From: an uncultured Bacilli bacterium
GTDB taxonomy: Bacteria > Bacillota_I > Bacilli_A > RF39 > UBA660
Length of the DNA: 15,383 nt
Assembly: GCA_947627965.1 (NCBI GenBank)
Contig: CANQYA010000009.1
Coordinates: 1 to 15,383 of the forward strand
Reading direction: 5' to 3'
The position numbers and the translations under genes are program-made. Every line of letters begins with the position of its first letter. The stretch's first letter is position 1. Shown here one piece after another: positions 1 to 7,156 of this stretch. The notes under the pieces were generated by a model. That model saw nothing but the letters and a program-made list of their open reading frames with translations. It was not told the origin of the DNA and searched no databases.

Positions 1-10
1 CTATATACAT
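1..10 (-). CDS. Start of a gene running off the left edge, probably TatD-family DNase
   Basis: Only the ATG and the codons for Met-Tyr-Ile, plus one more base (G), are visible. A strong ribosome binding site (GGGGGAGGG on the minus strand, 14-22) sits just upstream, so a real start is likely. In B. subtilis and many Bacilli metS is followed by the TatD-type metal-dependent DNase yabD, whose family commonly begins with a short hydrophobic start followed by Asp-Thr-His. MYI followed by a G-starting codon fits that, but three residues cannot prove it. The product is inferred from synteny only; the presence of a start is better supported than its identity. Confidence 0.4.
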
Positions 11-26
11 ATACCCTCCCCCAAAA

Positions 27-136
27 CAAATGATTTATTTTATAAATCATGCCCAAATTTTGCAATTTGGTATTTCTCTTTCATAGGATTATTTTTCTTC
101 AAGAAACTAATTTCCGCATCCACCGCTACTTAACTT
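27..136 (-). promoter_or_regulatory. Structured leader-like element, copy 1 (between metG and probable tatD)
   Basis: Read on the minus strand this 5' region carries, in order, a small hairpin (TTTCTTGAAGAAA), a conserved stretch containing ATCCTATGAAAGAG, a 7-bp stem CCAAATT/AATTTGG with a 4-nt loop (53-70), and a 9-bp stem ATGATTTAT/ATAAATCAT (30-50) followed by TTGTTTT, which resembles an intrinsic terminator. The last stem ends 19 nt before the next start codon at 10. Nearly the same sequence precedes tadA at the other window edge; over the 42 aligned bases 69-110 the two agree at 34. The repeated placement ahead of start codons suggests a cis-acting leader or attenuator. I do not recognise the RNA class. 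It also contains a possible 14-codon open frame (40-84). Confidence 0.55.
40..84 (-). CDS. Possible 14-residue leader peptide inside the repeated element
   Basis: Within copy 1 an ATG at 84 opens a short frame, MKEKYQIAKFGHDL, that stops with TAA inside the terminal hairpin. The copy upstream of tadA has the matching MKEKYQIVRFGHDL. The six nucleotide differences over the 14 codons are four third-position and two second-position changes, giving only Ala/Val and Lys/Arg, which is what selection on a peptide would leave. Against this, the ribosome binding site is weak here (GAAGAAA), and similarity continues upstream of the ATG, so selection on RNA structure explains the data as well. Treat as a hypothesis. 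Confidence 0.2.
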   Translation of the reverse strand: MKEKYQIAKFGHDL

Positions 137-152
137 TTTTTGCTTATTTAAT

Positions 153-1694
153 TTAATTTTCTCCTATTTCTTTTAACTTTTCTTCTTTATTGATACGTAC
201 AAATAAAGGAGAAGGAACACCTGTACTATAAAGGTTATTTTCATTAAATGTACATAATTCGTCTTTTATATTTAGTTGCTTTAATATTTCGTCTGAAGTA
301 TCAGGCAAGAATGGTCTAAGTGCGACAGCACAAACTCTTATTGTTTCTAAAAGATTATAAATAACCGTTTCTAATCGTTTATTATTATTTTCGTCTTTTG
401 CTAAAGACCAAGGCATTGTATCGTCAATGTATTTATTACTTTTTCTTAATACCTCAAATATATCGTCTAAAGCACTACCTATTTCTAAACGATCCATTTT
501 ATCGTCTATTTTTAATTCAAGTTTTTTAACACTTGCAATTAAATCATTATCGAGTGTATCATTTTCTTTAGTATTTTTTACTTGACCATTAAAATATTTA
601 TTAGCCATGGTGATAGAACGATTAACTAAATTACCTAAAACATTAGCTAAATCACTATTAATTCTTTCAATTAATGTTTCATAGGAAATACTACCGTCAT
701 TCGCATAAGGTATCTCGTGTAAAACATAATATCTAACGGCATCGACCCCAAAATACTTAACCAAATCATCAGCATACATAATATTACCTTTAGATTTACT
801 CATTTTATCATTGCCAAATAATAACCAAGGATGTCCAAAAACTTGTTTAGGTAAAGGTAAATCTAAAGACATTAAAAAGCATGGCCAATAAATGGTATGG
901 AACCTTATAATATCTTTACCAATTAAATGCAAGTCAGCTGGCCAAAGTTTATTAAACATAGGACTTGGATTATCAACATCATAACCAATATTAGTAATAT
1001 AATTAGTTAAAGCATCTAACCAAACATAAACGACATGTTTAGGGTCAAAATCGACAGGAATTCCCCAACTAAAGGAAGTTCTTGATACACATAAATCTTG
1101 TAAACCCGGCTTTATAAAGTTATTAATCATTTCATTTTTTCTAGCATCTGGTTTAATAAAATCAGGATGACTATTATAGTATTCAACTAATTTATCTTGA
1201 TATTTTGACAATCTAAAGAAATAAGCTTCTTCACTAGCTTTCTTTACTTCTCTACCACAATCAGGACATTTACCATCTACTAATTGGCTTTCAGTAAAAA
1301 AAGATTCACAAGGAGTACAGTACATTCCTTCATATTTACCTAAATAAATATCTCCTTTATCGTACATTTTCTTAAATATTTTTTGTACTTGTTTTTCGTG
1401 AACAGGATCAGTTGTCCTTACAAATTTGTCATAGCTGGTATTCATTATATCCCAAATATTCTTTATTTCACTAGCTACACTATCGACATACTCCTGAGGC
1501 GTAACACCTTTTTCCCTAGCTTTTATCTCTATTTTTTCGCCATGTTCATCAGTTCCTGTTTGAAAATAAACATCAAAACCCTTTTGCCTTTTATATCTTG
1601 CTATGGCGTCCGCCAAAACAATTTCATAAGTATTACCAATATGTGGTTTACCAGATGTATAAGCAATAGCTGTCGTTATATAATATTTATCCAT
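153..1694 (-). CDS. metG: Methionine--tRNA ligase, short form
   Basis: Class I aminoacyl-tRNA synthetase that charges tRNA-Met for initiation and elongation. The N-terminus YYITTAIAY with HIGN (about residues 18-21) is the HIGH signature, and KMSKSKGN near residue 299 is the KMSKS loop. CTPC and CPDC (about residues 126-148) are the zinc knuckle. The anticodon-binding helical domain follows, and the protein ends at 513 residues, without the C-terminal EMAPII-like tRNA-binding domain found in the roughly 660-residue B. subtilis enzyme. I start it at MDKYY (1694): AGGGGTGAT lies just upstream, and the longer frame to 1763 adds 23 residues that merely read through dut. The start overlaps the dut stop by 8 nt, indicating translational coupling. 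Expression should follow the methionine T-box upstream of dut. Confidence 0.96.
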   Translation of the reverse strand: MDKYYITTAIAYTSGKPHIGNTYEIVLADAIARYKRQKGFDVYFQTGTDEHGEKIEIKAREKGVTPQEYVDSVASEIKNIWDIMNTSYDKFVRTTDPVHEKQVQKIFKKMYDKGDIYLGKYEGMYCTPCESFFTESQLVDGKCPDCGREVKKASEEAYFFRLSKYQDKLVEYYNSHPDFIKPDARKNEMINNFIKPGLQDLCVSRTSFSWGIPVDFDPKHVVYVWLDALTNYITNIGYDVDNPSPMFNKLWPADLHLIGKDIIRFHTIYWPCFLMSLDLPLPKQVFGHPWLLFGNDKMSKSKGNIMYADDLVKYFGVDAVRYYVLHEIPYANDGSISYETLIERINSDLANVLGNLVNRSITMANKYFNGQVKNTKENDTLDNDLIASVKKLELKIDDKMDRLEIGSALDDIFEVLRKSNKYIDDTMPWSLAKDENNNKRLETVIYNLLETIRVCAVALRPFLPDTSDEILKQLNIKDELCTFNENNLYSTGVPSPLFVRINKEEKLKEIGEN

Positions 1695-2181
1695 TATTAT
1701 CACCCCTATCTGTGGATCCAATTCCACCTTTTCTTGTTTCACAAATATTTTCTTCATTATCAACCGTTAAATACTTAGTAATAATTCCTTGACATATCGC
1801 ATTATTTTTCTTAATTACAAAGTCAGAGTCTCCTTCATTTTGTAACTTAATCCAAATATGTCCTTCATTATCAGGATTATTATAGTAATCACTATCAATA
1901 ACTCCTACTTGGTTACACATTCGTATATTATACTTAAAGCCCATACTACTTCTAACAACTATTAAAAGGACTTCGTCATTACCTATATTCATTTTTATAC
2001 CTGTTGGAATTTTAAGTCTTTCTCCTTTAGGAATAACTACGTCATCAATTGCAAAAAAATCATATCCAGCACTATATTTACTACTTCTTTTTGGTAATAA
2101 ATAATTTTCATACAAAGATAAATCATTTTTTACATCTTCGCTAAATTGTTCAAAACTTATTTTTTCAAAATATCTACCCAT
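1687..2181 (-). CDS. dut: dUTP diphosphatase (dUTPase, trimeric family)
   Basis: Hydrolyses dUTP to dUMP and pyrophosphate, keeping uracil out of DNA and feeding thymidylate synthesis. All five family motifs can be read: SAGYDFFA (1), VRSSMGFK (2), GVIDSDYY with the catalytic Asp (3), AICQGII (4), and RKGGIGSTDRG (5). At 164 residues it is a little longer than the usual 140-150; the extra comes partly from an N-terminal stretch and from NNPDNEG after motif 3, where many members have a short RGE. In motif 5 the common Phe that stacks on uracil is Ile, although the Arg and Gly-Ser-Thr remain. AAGAGG precedes the ATG. It is the first gene after the T-box terminator and overlaps metG by 8 nt, so a nucleotide-pool enzyme is placed under methionyl-tRNA control. 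Confidence 0.92.
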   Translation of the reverse strand: MGRYFEKISFEQFSEDVKNDLSLYENYLLPKRSSKYSAGYDFFAIDDVVIPKGERLKIPTGIKMNIGNDEVLLIVVRSSMGFKYNIRMCNQVGVIDSDYYNNPDNEGHIWIKLQNEGDSDFVIKKNNAICQGIITKYLTVDNEENICETRKGGIGSTDRGDNNG

Positions 2182-2193
2182 AAATAACCTCTT

Positions 2194-2235
2194 AAAAAAA
2201 CACGGTTATCATCGTTAAGGACGAATATAACCGTG
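2194..2235 (-). terminator. T-box intrinsic terminator
   Basis: A perfect 9-bp inverted repeat, CACGGTTAT (2227-2235 read as its complement) and ATAACCGTG (2201-2209 read as its complement), is followed on the minus strand by seven T (2194-2200). It overlaps the T-box sequence, so it is mutually exclusive with the antiterminator. It lies only 13 nt before the dut start codon, so readthrough directly decides dut-metG expression. Confidence 0.9.
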
Positions 2236-2415
2236 GTACCACCTTATTTCATAGTATAAACTATGCTCTTACTTTTAACGCAAGCAACGTATTACCCTCA
2301 ATATCGAATAATAAACTCCAGAACCATTTACTATAACTAGTATACTTTTTTTCACCAACCAAAAGCTCTCTAACATACTTCATTATAGCTCTTTCCTTCA
2401 ACGTCATAATTAATA
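2194..2415 (-). promoter_or_regulatory. T-box riboswitch, methionine type, controlling dut-metG
   Basis: On the minus strand the leader has the T-box sequence AAGGTGGTACCACGG (2231-2245), the stem I landmarks AGAGAG and GGTTGGTGAAA, and the sequence AAATGGTTCTGGAGT, where ATG sits in the usual specifier position. A stem III-like hairpin CATAG/CTATG precedes the antiterminator. The 3' half of the T-box can pair as CACGGTTAT/ATAACCGTG to form the terminator. By family knowledge, uncharged tRNA-Met pairs its anticodon with the specifier and its NCCA end with the TGGT bulge, which stabilises the antiterminator and allows transcription. The metG gene in the operon agrees with the ATG specifier. 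Confidence 0.92.
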
Positions 2416-2421
2416 TATTAG

Positions 2422-2450
2422 ATTATACCATTATTATTACTATTCTTCAA
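2422..2450 (-). promoter_or_regulatory. Housekeeping promoter of the T-box dut-metG transcript
   Basis: TTGAAG (2445-2450) and a perfect TATAAT (2422-2427), both read on the minus strand, are separated by exactly 17 nt. The -35 box overlaps the last codons of spoVT (stop at 2440-2442), so the promoter is embedded in the end of the preceding gene. Transcription should start near 2415, at the 5' end of the T-box leader. Confidence 0.78.
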
Positions 2451-2970
2451 TATGTTTTCCAAAAAATTGTGACGCTATTTGGGCAGTCTTTGCCTCCAAA
2501 TCGCCGATTTCATCATTAAAAGATAAGATAATTACTGATCCAATTGCTTCGCCATTAGATATTATACTACTAATCACGTAACTGCAATTTTCACTTTTAC
2601 CCTCAATAATACTAATATTTTTAAACTCTTCTTCAATAATATTACTACTTTTATCAATACAGCTTTCTAAATAACTGCTTATGGGTTTACTTAAATATTC
2701 TTTTTTCAAAGATCCGGCACTTGCTATAACATTATCGCGATCAGTTACAACAATATCTTTTTTCAAAGCATTATATATAGAATCGACATATACCTCTGCA
2801 AAATGTAACAGATTGTTCATTGAAGAATGCTTTTTCAAAGCGACCATATCTTTTTCTACAAATATCTCTAACGAGGTCCCATCTTTTATTCCAAGAGTTC
2901 TTCTTATTTCTTTGGGTATAACTATTCTACCTAAATCATCAATTCTTCTTACTACGCCAGTTGTTTCCAT
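2440..2970 (-). CDS. spoVT: SpoVT-like transcription regulator (AbrB domain plus GAF-like domain)
   Basis: The first 50 residues, with METTGVVRRIDDLGRIVIPK, are a SpoVT/AbrB swapped-hairpin DNA-binding domain. The rest (about 55-176) matches the GAF-like sensor domain of SpoVT, including DRDNVIASAGS and SNGEAIGSVII. Length 176 is almost identical to B. subtilis SpoVT (178), and short AbrB (about 95) is excluded. In B. subtilis SpoVT tunes sigma-G forespore genes and lies directly after mfd; here one unknown gene lies between. AGAGGGG precedes the ATG. It is separated from mfd by a terminator and from dut by a promoter, so it is probably a single-gene transcript. Whether the organism sporulates is not shown; the gene is also a global regulator in some non-sporulating relatives. 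Confidence 0.93.
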   Translation of the reverse strand: METTGVVRRIDDLGRIVIPKEIRRTLGIKDGTSLEIFVEKDMVALKKHSSMNNLLHFAEVYVDSIYNALKKDIVVTDRDNVIASAGSLKKEYLSKPISSYLESCIDKSSNIIEEEFKNISIIEGKSENCSYVISSIISNGEAIGSVIILSFNDEIGDLEAKTAQIASQFFGKHIEE

Positions 2971-3019
2971 AGGAATTCCCCTCTTTCTTTCATAATTTAG
3001 TATTTGTTACGAATAAAAA

Positions 3020-3025
3020 ATTATA
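3020..3025 (-). promoter_or_regulatory. Possible -10 box for spoVT
   Basis: A perfect TATAAT on the minus strand lies 50 nt upstream of the spoVT start, after the terminator of the preceding operon. No good -35 is seen at 16-18 nt, so either it needs an activator or an alternative sigma factor is used. Low confidence because the region is AT-rich. Confidence 0.35.
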
Positions 3026-3089
3026 CCTACTAAAGATAAATATTTTTTCTCTACAATTAAATTATAATATTTTTAGGGGTATATTTCCT

Positions 3090-3106
3090 TTGGTAAATTT
3101 TACCAA
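3090..3106. promoter_or_regulatory. Inverted repeat upstream of spoVT, possible operator
   Basis: TTGGTAAATTTTACCAA is a perfect dyad with 8-bp arms around one base. It sits between the terminator at 3118-3142 and spoVT. A TTGACT lies beside it on the minus strand (3108-3113) but has no -10 at normal spacing. A regulator site, possibly for SpoVT itself, is a guess; nothing identifies the ligand protein. Confidence 0.35.
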
Positions 3107-3117
3107 TAGTCAATATT

Positions 3118-3142
3118 AAAAAAACTCACCACGTGAGTTTTT
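3118..3142 (-). terminator. Intrinsic terminator of the dnaX-to-unknown-gene operon
   Basis: AAAACTCAC (3121-3129) and GTGAGTTTT (3133-3141) form a 9-bp stem with a 3-nt loop. On the minus strand it is followed by a run of seven T (3118-3124) shared with the stem base. It lies 6 nt after the stop of the unknown gene. A T-rich tract on the plus side means it could act both ways, although no plus-strand gene is present. Confidence 0.82.
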
Positions 3143-3147
3143 GCTTT

Positions 3148-3795
3148 TTAACCTGTTTTTTCCTTTCTTTTAGCTCTTTTTACAGTATTATTATTTAAAT
3201 CTTTATAATAAGAATATGTTTCTCTTGACATATTTTTTAAAGTATTATTGCGCAATTTTACCTCATCAGTTATACGTTTACCTACGTCATTAGCAAAAAT
3301 ACTATTGATTTGTTCATAAACAACCAATTGGATATCTTCTTTTTCAAATAATTTTCTATTAGTTATTTCTTGGTAAATTTTACTACTTGCAACTTCGCTA
3401 ACTGATAACTTTACATTATCTTCTTCTTCTTTTTGCAATTCATCAATATACTGACCGTAATCATTAATATATTTTTTATTAATTTGCAGATTATTATCGT
3501 AATCAGTATAGTTATTTATTTTTTCTTTTCTATCTTCAATTAAAGTTTCCATATCAGAAATAATAACTTTCTTAGCTTCTAATAAAATATCTTTAAAAAG
3601 TGTATCATCAAAAGCAATTTCGTATTTCAAATATATTTTCTTTAAAGAAGATAATAGCTTAGCTATTTCAATTTTTACTATATTAGTAATTGTTAGTAAA
3701 GTTACTTCACTATTACTATCCAAATCTAATTTAAGTTTCTTTATAAAAAGCTTACGATTTTGCTCGTTAAGCATCTCATTTATCTCTATATCCAT
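3148..3795 (-). CDS. Unknown 215-residue helical protein between mfd and spoVT
   Basis: I do not recognise this protein. It is hydrophilic, rich in Lys, Glu, Asn and Ile, with no signal peptide, membrane segment, Cys pair or nucleotide-binding motif. Residues about 1-140 look almost wholly helical with possible coiled coil (for instance LLEAKKVIISDMETLIEDRKE). The tail ends in a basic cluster, KRAKRKEKTG. AGGTG lies 5 nt before the ATG. It starts 48 nt after the mfd stop, is the last gene of the long operon and is followed directly by a terminator. B. subtilis has no gene at this spot. Codon use looks like that of its neighbours, so recent transfer is not suggested. A role tied to Mfd is possible only by position. 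Confidence 0.75.
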   Translation of the reverse strand: MDIEINEMLNEQNRKLFIKKLKLDLDSNSEVTLLTITNIVKIEIAKLLSSLKKIYLKYEIAFDDTLFKDILLEAKKVIISDMETLIEDRKEKINNYTDYDNNLQINKKYINDYGQYIDELQKEEEDNVKLSVSEVASSKIYQEITNRKLFEKEDIQLVVYEQINSIFANDVGKRITDEVKLRNNTLKNMSRETYSYYKDLNNNTVKRAKRKEKTG

Positions 3796-3843
3796 ATATA
3801 CACCTATCTTTACATTACCAAGATAATAGTATCAAAAATCAAC

Positions 3844-6800
3844 CTAATCGTCAACTTTATCACTTGAAAAGTCAACATTTTTTAACAATTCGACTAAATA
3901 ATAAATATAATGTTTTTCTAATTTTAATGTATCCAAAACAACTATTAAGCGATTATCTTTAAACATAAAACGGAACATATTGGAAATTTTATAGGCTTCC
4001 TCAAATAATTTTTCACCGTCAACTTTACTAGAATATTTGTCATTAAAGTACAATTCGACATAATTTTTAGTTTGACGCACTTCGTCGACATGTTTTTCTT
4101 TAGCCATCTTCTCAAACCATTCTTCGTACATATAAATAATTAATTTTTCGTCTAAAGTACCAAAACGATCCTCTAATTCTTCCTTTACTTCTAATAATTT
4201 TGGATATGAATCGATTTCATTAATTTTCTTATGAATTTCAATTTTTAATTCATTTTCTTGAACGTATTTATCGTCAATATGAGTATCTACTTCTAAAAGT
4301 GGTTTCATTGAAACATTTAAATCTTCTTCTACTTCTTCACCTTGAAGTCTCTTTACTTCATCATTTAATATTTTTAAGTATAAATCAATTCCAACATTGT
4401 CGATAAATCCAGCTTGTTCACTACCTAATATATCACCTGCACCACGTATTGATAAATCTCTTGTAGCAATAGAAAAACCACTACCTAATTCGGTAAATTC
4501 TTTAATAACTTTTAACCTTTTTATAGCTGTTTCAGTTAATATTTTATTTTTGTCATACATTAAATAAGCATAAGCTATTTTATCACTTCGACCAACTCTA
4601 CCTCTTATTTGATATAACTGGCTAAGTCCAAAACGATCGGCATCTATTATAATTAAAGTATTAGTATTAGGTATATCTATTCCAGTTTCGATAATAGTTG
4701 TACATACCAAAACATCAAATTCATGATTAATAAATTTAAACATAATATCTTCCAAGTCTTCCTTTGGCATTTTACCATGGGCATATACAACTCTTGCATC
4801 GGGAACTAAAGAAGATATTTCACTTGTTTTAGACTCTATTTTTTCAATACTATTATAAAGGACAAAAGTTTGCCCATTTCTTGATAATTCTTTATATATA
4901 GCATCTTTTATTAATAAATTATTTTCTTCTATTACATAAGTTTCTACTGGATAACGATTAACTGGTGGTGTTTCAATAAGGGATAAACTTCTAATTCCCA
5001 TCATTGACATTTGAAGCGTTCTAGGTATCGGTGTAGCTGTTAAAGTTAAAACATCAACATTATTTTTATATTGTTTAATTTTTTCTTTGTGCGTTACTCC
5101 AAATCTTTGTTCCTCGTCAATAACAAGCAAACCTAAATCTTTGGGTCTAATATCGTCACTTAACAAACGATGAGTACCGATTAATATATCAATCTTACCA
5201 TTATTTAAGTCAGCAATTATTTCTTTTGTTCTCTTTGAAGAAACAAATCTATTTAAAAGAGCTATATTAACGGGATAATTTTTAAATCTCTGAATAGCAT
5301 TATTATATTGTTGATTTGATAAAATAGTAGTTGGACATAGATATAAAACTTGTTTTGAATCACTAACTGCCTTAAACATTGCTCTAAAAGCTACTTCGGT
5401 TTTACCATAACCAACATCCCCACATAGTAATCTGTCCATTGGTTTTATCGATTCCATATCACTTTTTATTTGATTAATGGCAATTTTTTGATCAGGGGTT
5501 AATTCGTATTGAAATTCATTTTCAAATAGTACTTGCAACTCTGTATCAGGTCTAAAGGCATAACCTTTTTGCATTTGTCGCGATGCATATAATTTAATTA
5601 AATCAGAGGCAATCTGTCTTACTTTATTTCTAACCCTAAGCTTAGTTTTAGCCCATTCTGTTCCACCAAGCTTATTTATCTTAGGGGCAACCCCTTCTTT
5701 ACCAGTATATTTGCTGATTAATTCCATTTTCTCTACCGAAATATATAACTTATCTGTTCCTTCATATAATATTTCCAAATAATCTTTCATAAGACCATTT
5801 TTACTTAATGTTTTTATTCCGTTATATATACCAATTCCATGAACATTATGGACAACATAGTCACCAACAGACAAATTACTTATATTTTTAATCTTTGTCG
5901 AATATTTAAAAGTAGTTTTATATTTACTAATATTATTGGTCGTATTAAATAATTCTTTTTCTGTTAATATAATGTATTTGTCATAAATAAAACCTTCATT
6001 AATGCATTTATTTATAATATTTAATTGATTTATAACAATATTATCATCTTTTACTAAATGATAATCTAAATCAATAAATTTGGTAAAACTTTTAATTTGA
6101 TAATCTTTTAAACATACAATTACTGTATTTCCTTTTTTTAAGTTTAGATTTATGTAATTAGTTATTGCCTCTATATTTTCATGAAAAGAGGAAATTACAC
6201 CAATATTAAAATTTATTTTTTTATAATTTTTAAATGTTAATACTTCGTTATCAAAAGTGTTATATAAGATACAATCACTAGGTATTTTATCTAAAGAAAA
6301 CATAATTTGATTACTATTATTTATCTCTTTTCTCGTAAAATACTCAAATATATCTTCTTGTAATTTTTGATATGAAGATTCTATTTGGGTGTAGTCTTTA
6401 ACAATTGTTATAGGATTAATTAAATAATTAGCAATATTGTTAGGATTATCGGTAATATTAAATTTATTTTTAATATCGTCTTCTACACTATTTCCCATTA
6501 TTTCACTATTAGGATATATAGTAACATTATCTATATTATCGATAGACTTTTGCGTATTTACATCAAAATAACGAATTGAGTCAATTTCGTCACCAAAGAA
6601 CTCTAATCTGACAGCATTTTTACTACTTAAAGGAAAGATATCAATTACAAAACCCCTTATACTAAGGTCTCCTGTACGGTTGACAGTCGTTTCACGGACA
6701 TAACCAATATTTAATAATTTATCAATTAATTCCTCGCGTACTATTTCTTGCCCCACTTTTAGATTAATAATATTATTTTTGTAAGTTTCTAAATTAGGAA

Positions 6801-7146
6801 GATATCTTAAATAAGAGTTTAAGTGTGTAACAACTATTTTATTACCTTCATTTTCGATTATCTTATTAATTGTTTCCAATCTAGTTATTTTTAATTCTGG
6901 GCTTACAGCAATAGATACGTTCGTTAAAAAGTCGTCACAGGGAAATAAATAAACATTATCACTATAGTTATTTAATGAATTTACTAATTTATTAGCTTCA
7001 AACAAAGTTGAAGTAATAATAACAATATCTCTTTTTTTAGCTTGCAATAATTTAGAAACATACAAACAAAAAAATTCATCAGTCATTCCCATCAAACTCA
7101 TGTTTTTTGTATCATTATTCATAATAATATCGTCTATATTACTCAT
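3844..7146 (-). CDS. mfd: Transcription-repair coupling factor Mfd
   Basis: DNA translocase that removes stalled RNA polymerase at lesions and recruits UvrA. Domains in order are an N-terminal UvrB-homology part (RLEFFGDEIDSIRYFD near residue 185), the RNA-polymerase-interacting domain (YVVHNVHGIGIYNGI near 430), and the helicase/translocase core with Walker A GDVGYGKTE near 577, DEEQ box near 677, TATPIPRTL, and QIRGRVGRS in motif VI. The C-terminal TRCF domain completes it. At 1100 residues it is slightly shorter than B. subtilis Mfd (1177), with no key motif missing. The start MSNIDD follows GGTGATG. It begins 10 nt after the pth stop, the classical pth-mfd pair, but without the small sporulation gene fin that B. 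subtilis has between them. Confidence 0.97.
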   Translation of the reverse strand: MSNIDDIIMNNDTKNMSLMGMTDEFFCLYVSKLLQAKKRDIVIITSTLFEANKLVNSLNNYSDNVYLFPCDDFLTNVSIAVSPELKITRLETINKIIENEGNKIVVTHLNSYLRYLPNLETYKNNIINLKVGQEIVREELIDKLLNIGYVRETTVNRTGDLSIRGFVIDIFPLSSKNAVRLEFFGDEIDSIRYFDVNTQKSIDNIDNVTIYPNSEIMGNSVEDDIKNKFNITDNPNNIANYLINPITIVKDYTQIESSYQKLQEDIFEYFTRKEINNSNQIMFSLDKIPSDCILYNTFDNEVLTFKNYKKINFNIGVISSFHENIEAITNYINLNLKKGNTVIVCLKDYQIKSFTKFIDLDYHLVKDDNIVINQLNIINKCINEGFIYDKYIILTEKELFNTTNNISKYKTTFKYSTKIKNISNLSVGDYVVHNVHGIGIYNGIKTLSKNGLMKDYLEILYEGTDKLYISVEKMELISKYTGKEGVAPKINKLGGTEWAKTKLRVRNKVRQIASDLIKLYASRQMQKGYAFRPDTELQVLFENEFQYELTPDQKIAINQIKSDMESIKPMDRLLCGDVGYGKTEVAFRAMFKAVSDSKQVLYLCPTTILSNQQYNNAIQRFKNYPVNIALLNRFVSSKRTKEIIADLNNGKIDILIGTHRLLSDDIRPKDLGLLVIDEEQRFGVTHKEKIKQYKNNVDVLTLTATPIPRTLQMSMMGIRSLSLIETPPVNRYPVETYVIEENNLLIKDAIYKELSRNGQTFVLYNSIEKIESKTSEISSLVPDARVVYAHGKMPKEDLEDIMFKFINHEFDVLVCTTIIETGIDIPNTNTLIIIDADRFGLSQLYQIRGRVGRSDKIAYAYLMYDKNKILTETAIKRLKVIKEFTELGSGFSIATRDLSIRGAGDILGSEQAGFIDNVGIDLYLKILNDEVKRLQGEEVEEDLNVSMKPLLEVDTHIDDKYVQENELKIEIHKKINEIDSYPKLLEVKEELEDRFGTLDEKLIIYMYEEWFEKMAKEKHVDEVRQTKNYVELYFNDKYSSKVDGEKLFEEAYKISNMFRFMFKDNRLIVVLDTLKLEKHYIYYLVELLKNVDFSSDKVDD

Positions 7147-7156
7147 AACATCACCA

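Noticed and set aside
1732..1748. TGTTTCAC half-site of parS in dut
   Set aside because: Only one half matches; the second half reads AAATATTT, so it is not a parS.
1695..1763. 23-codon N-terminal extension of metG
   Set aside because: It reads through the dut 3' end in another frame; MDKYY has its own good ribosome binding site and matches the family start.
1383..1778. Plus-strand frame of 131 codons
   Set aside because: Lies opposite metG and dut, shows no family motif and has the low-complexity look of an antisense shadow.
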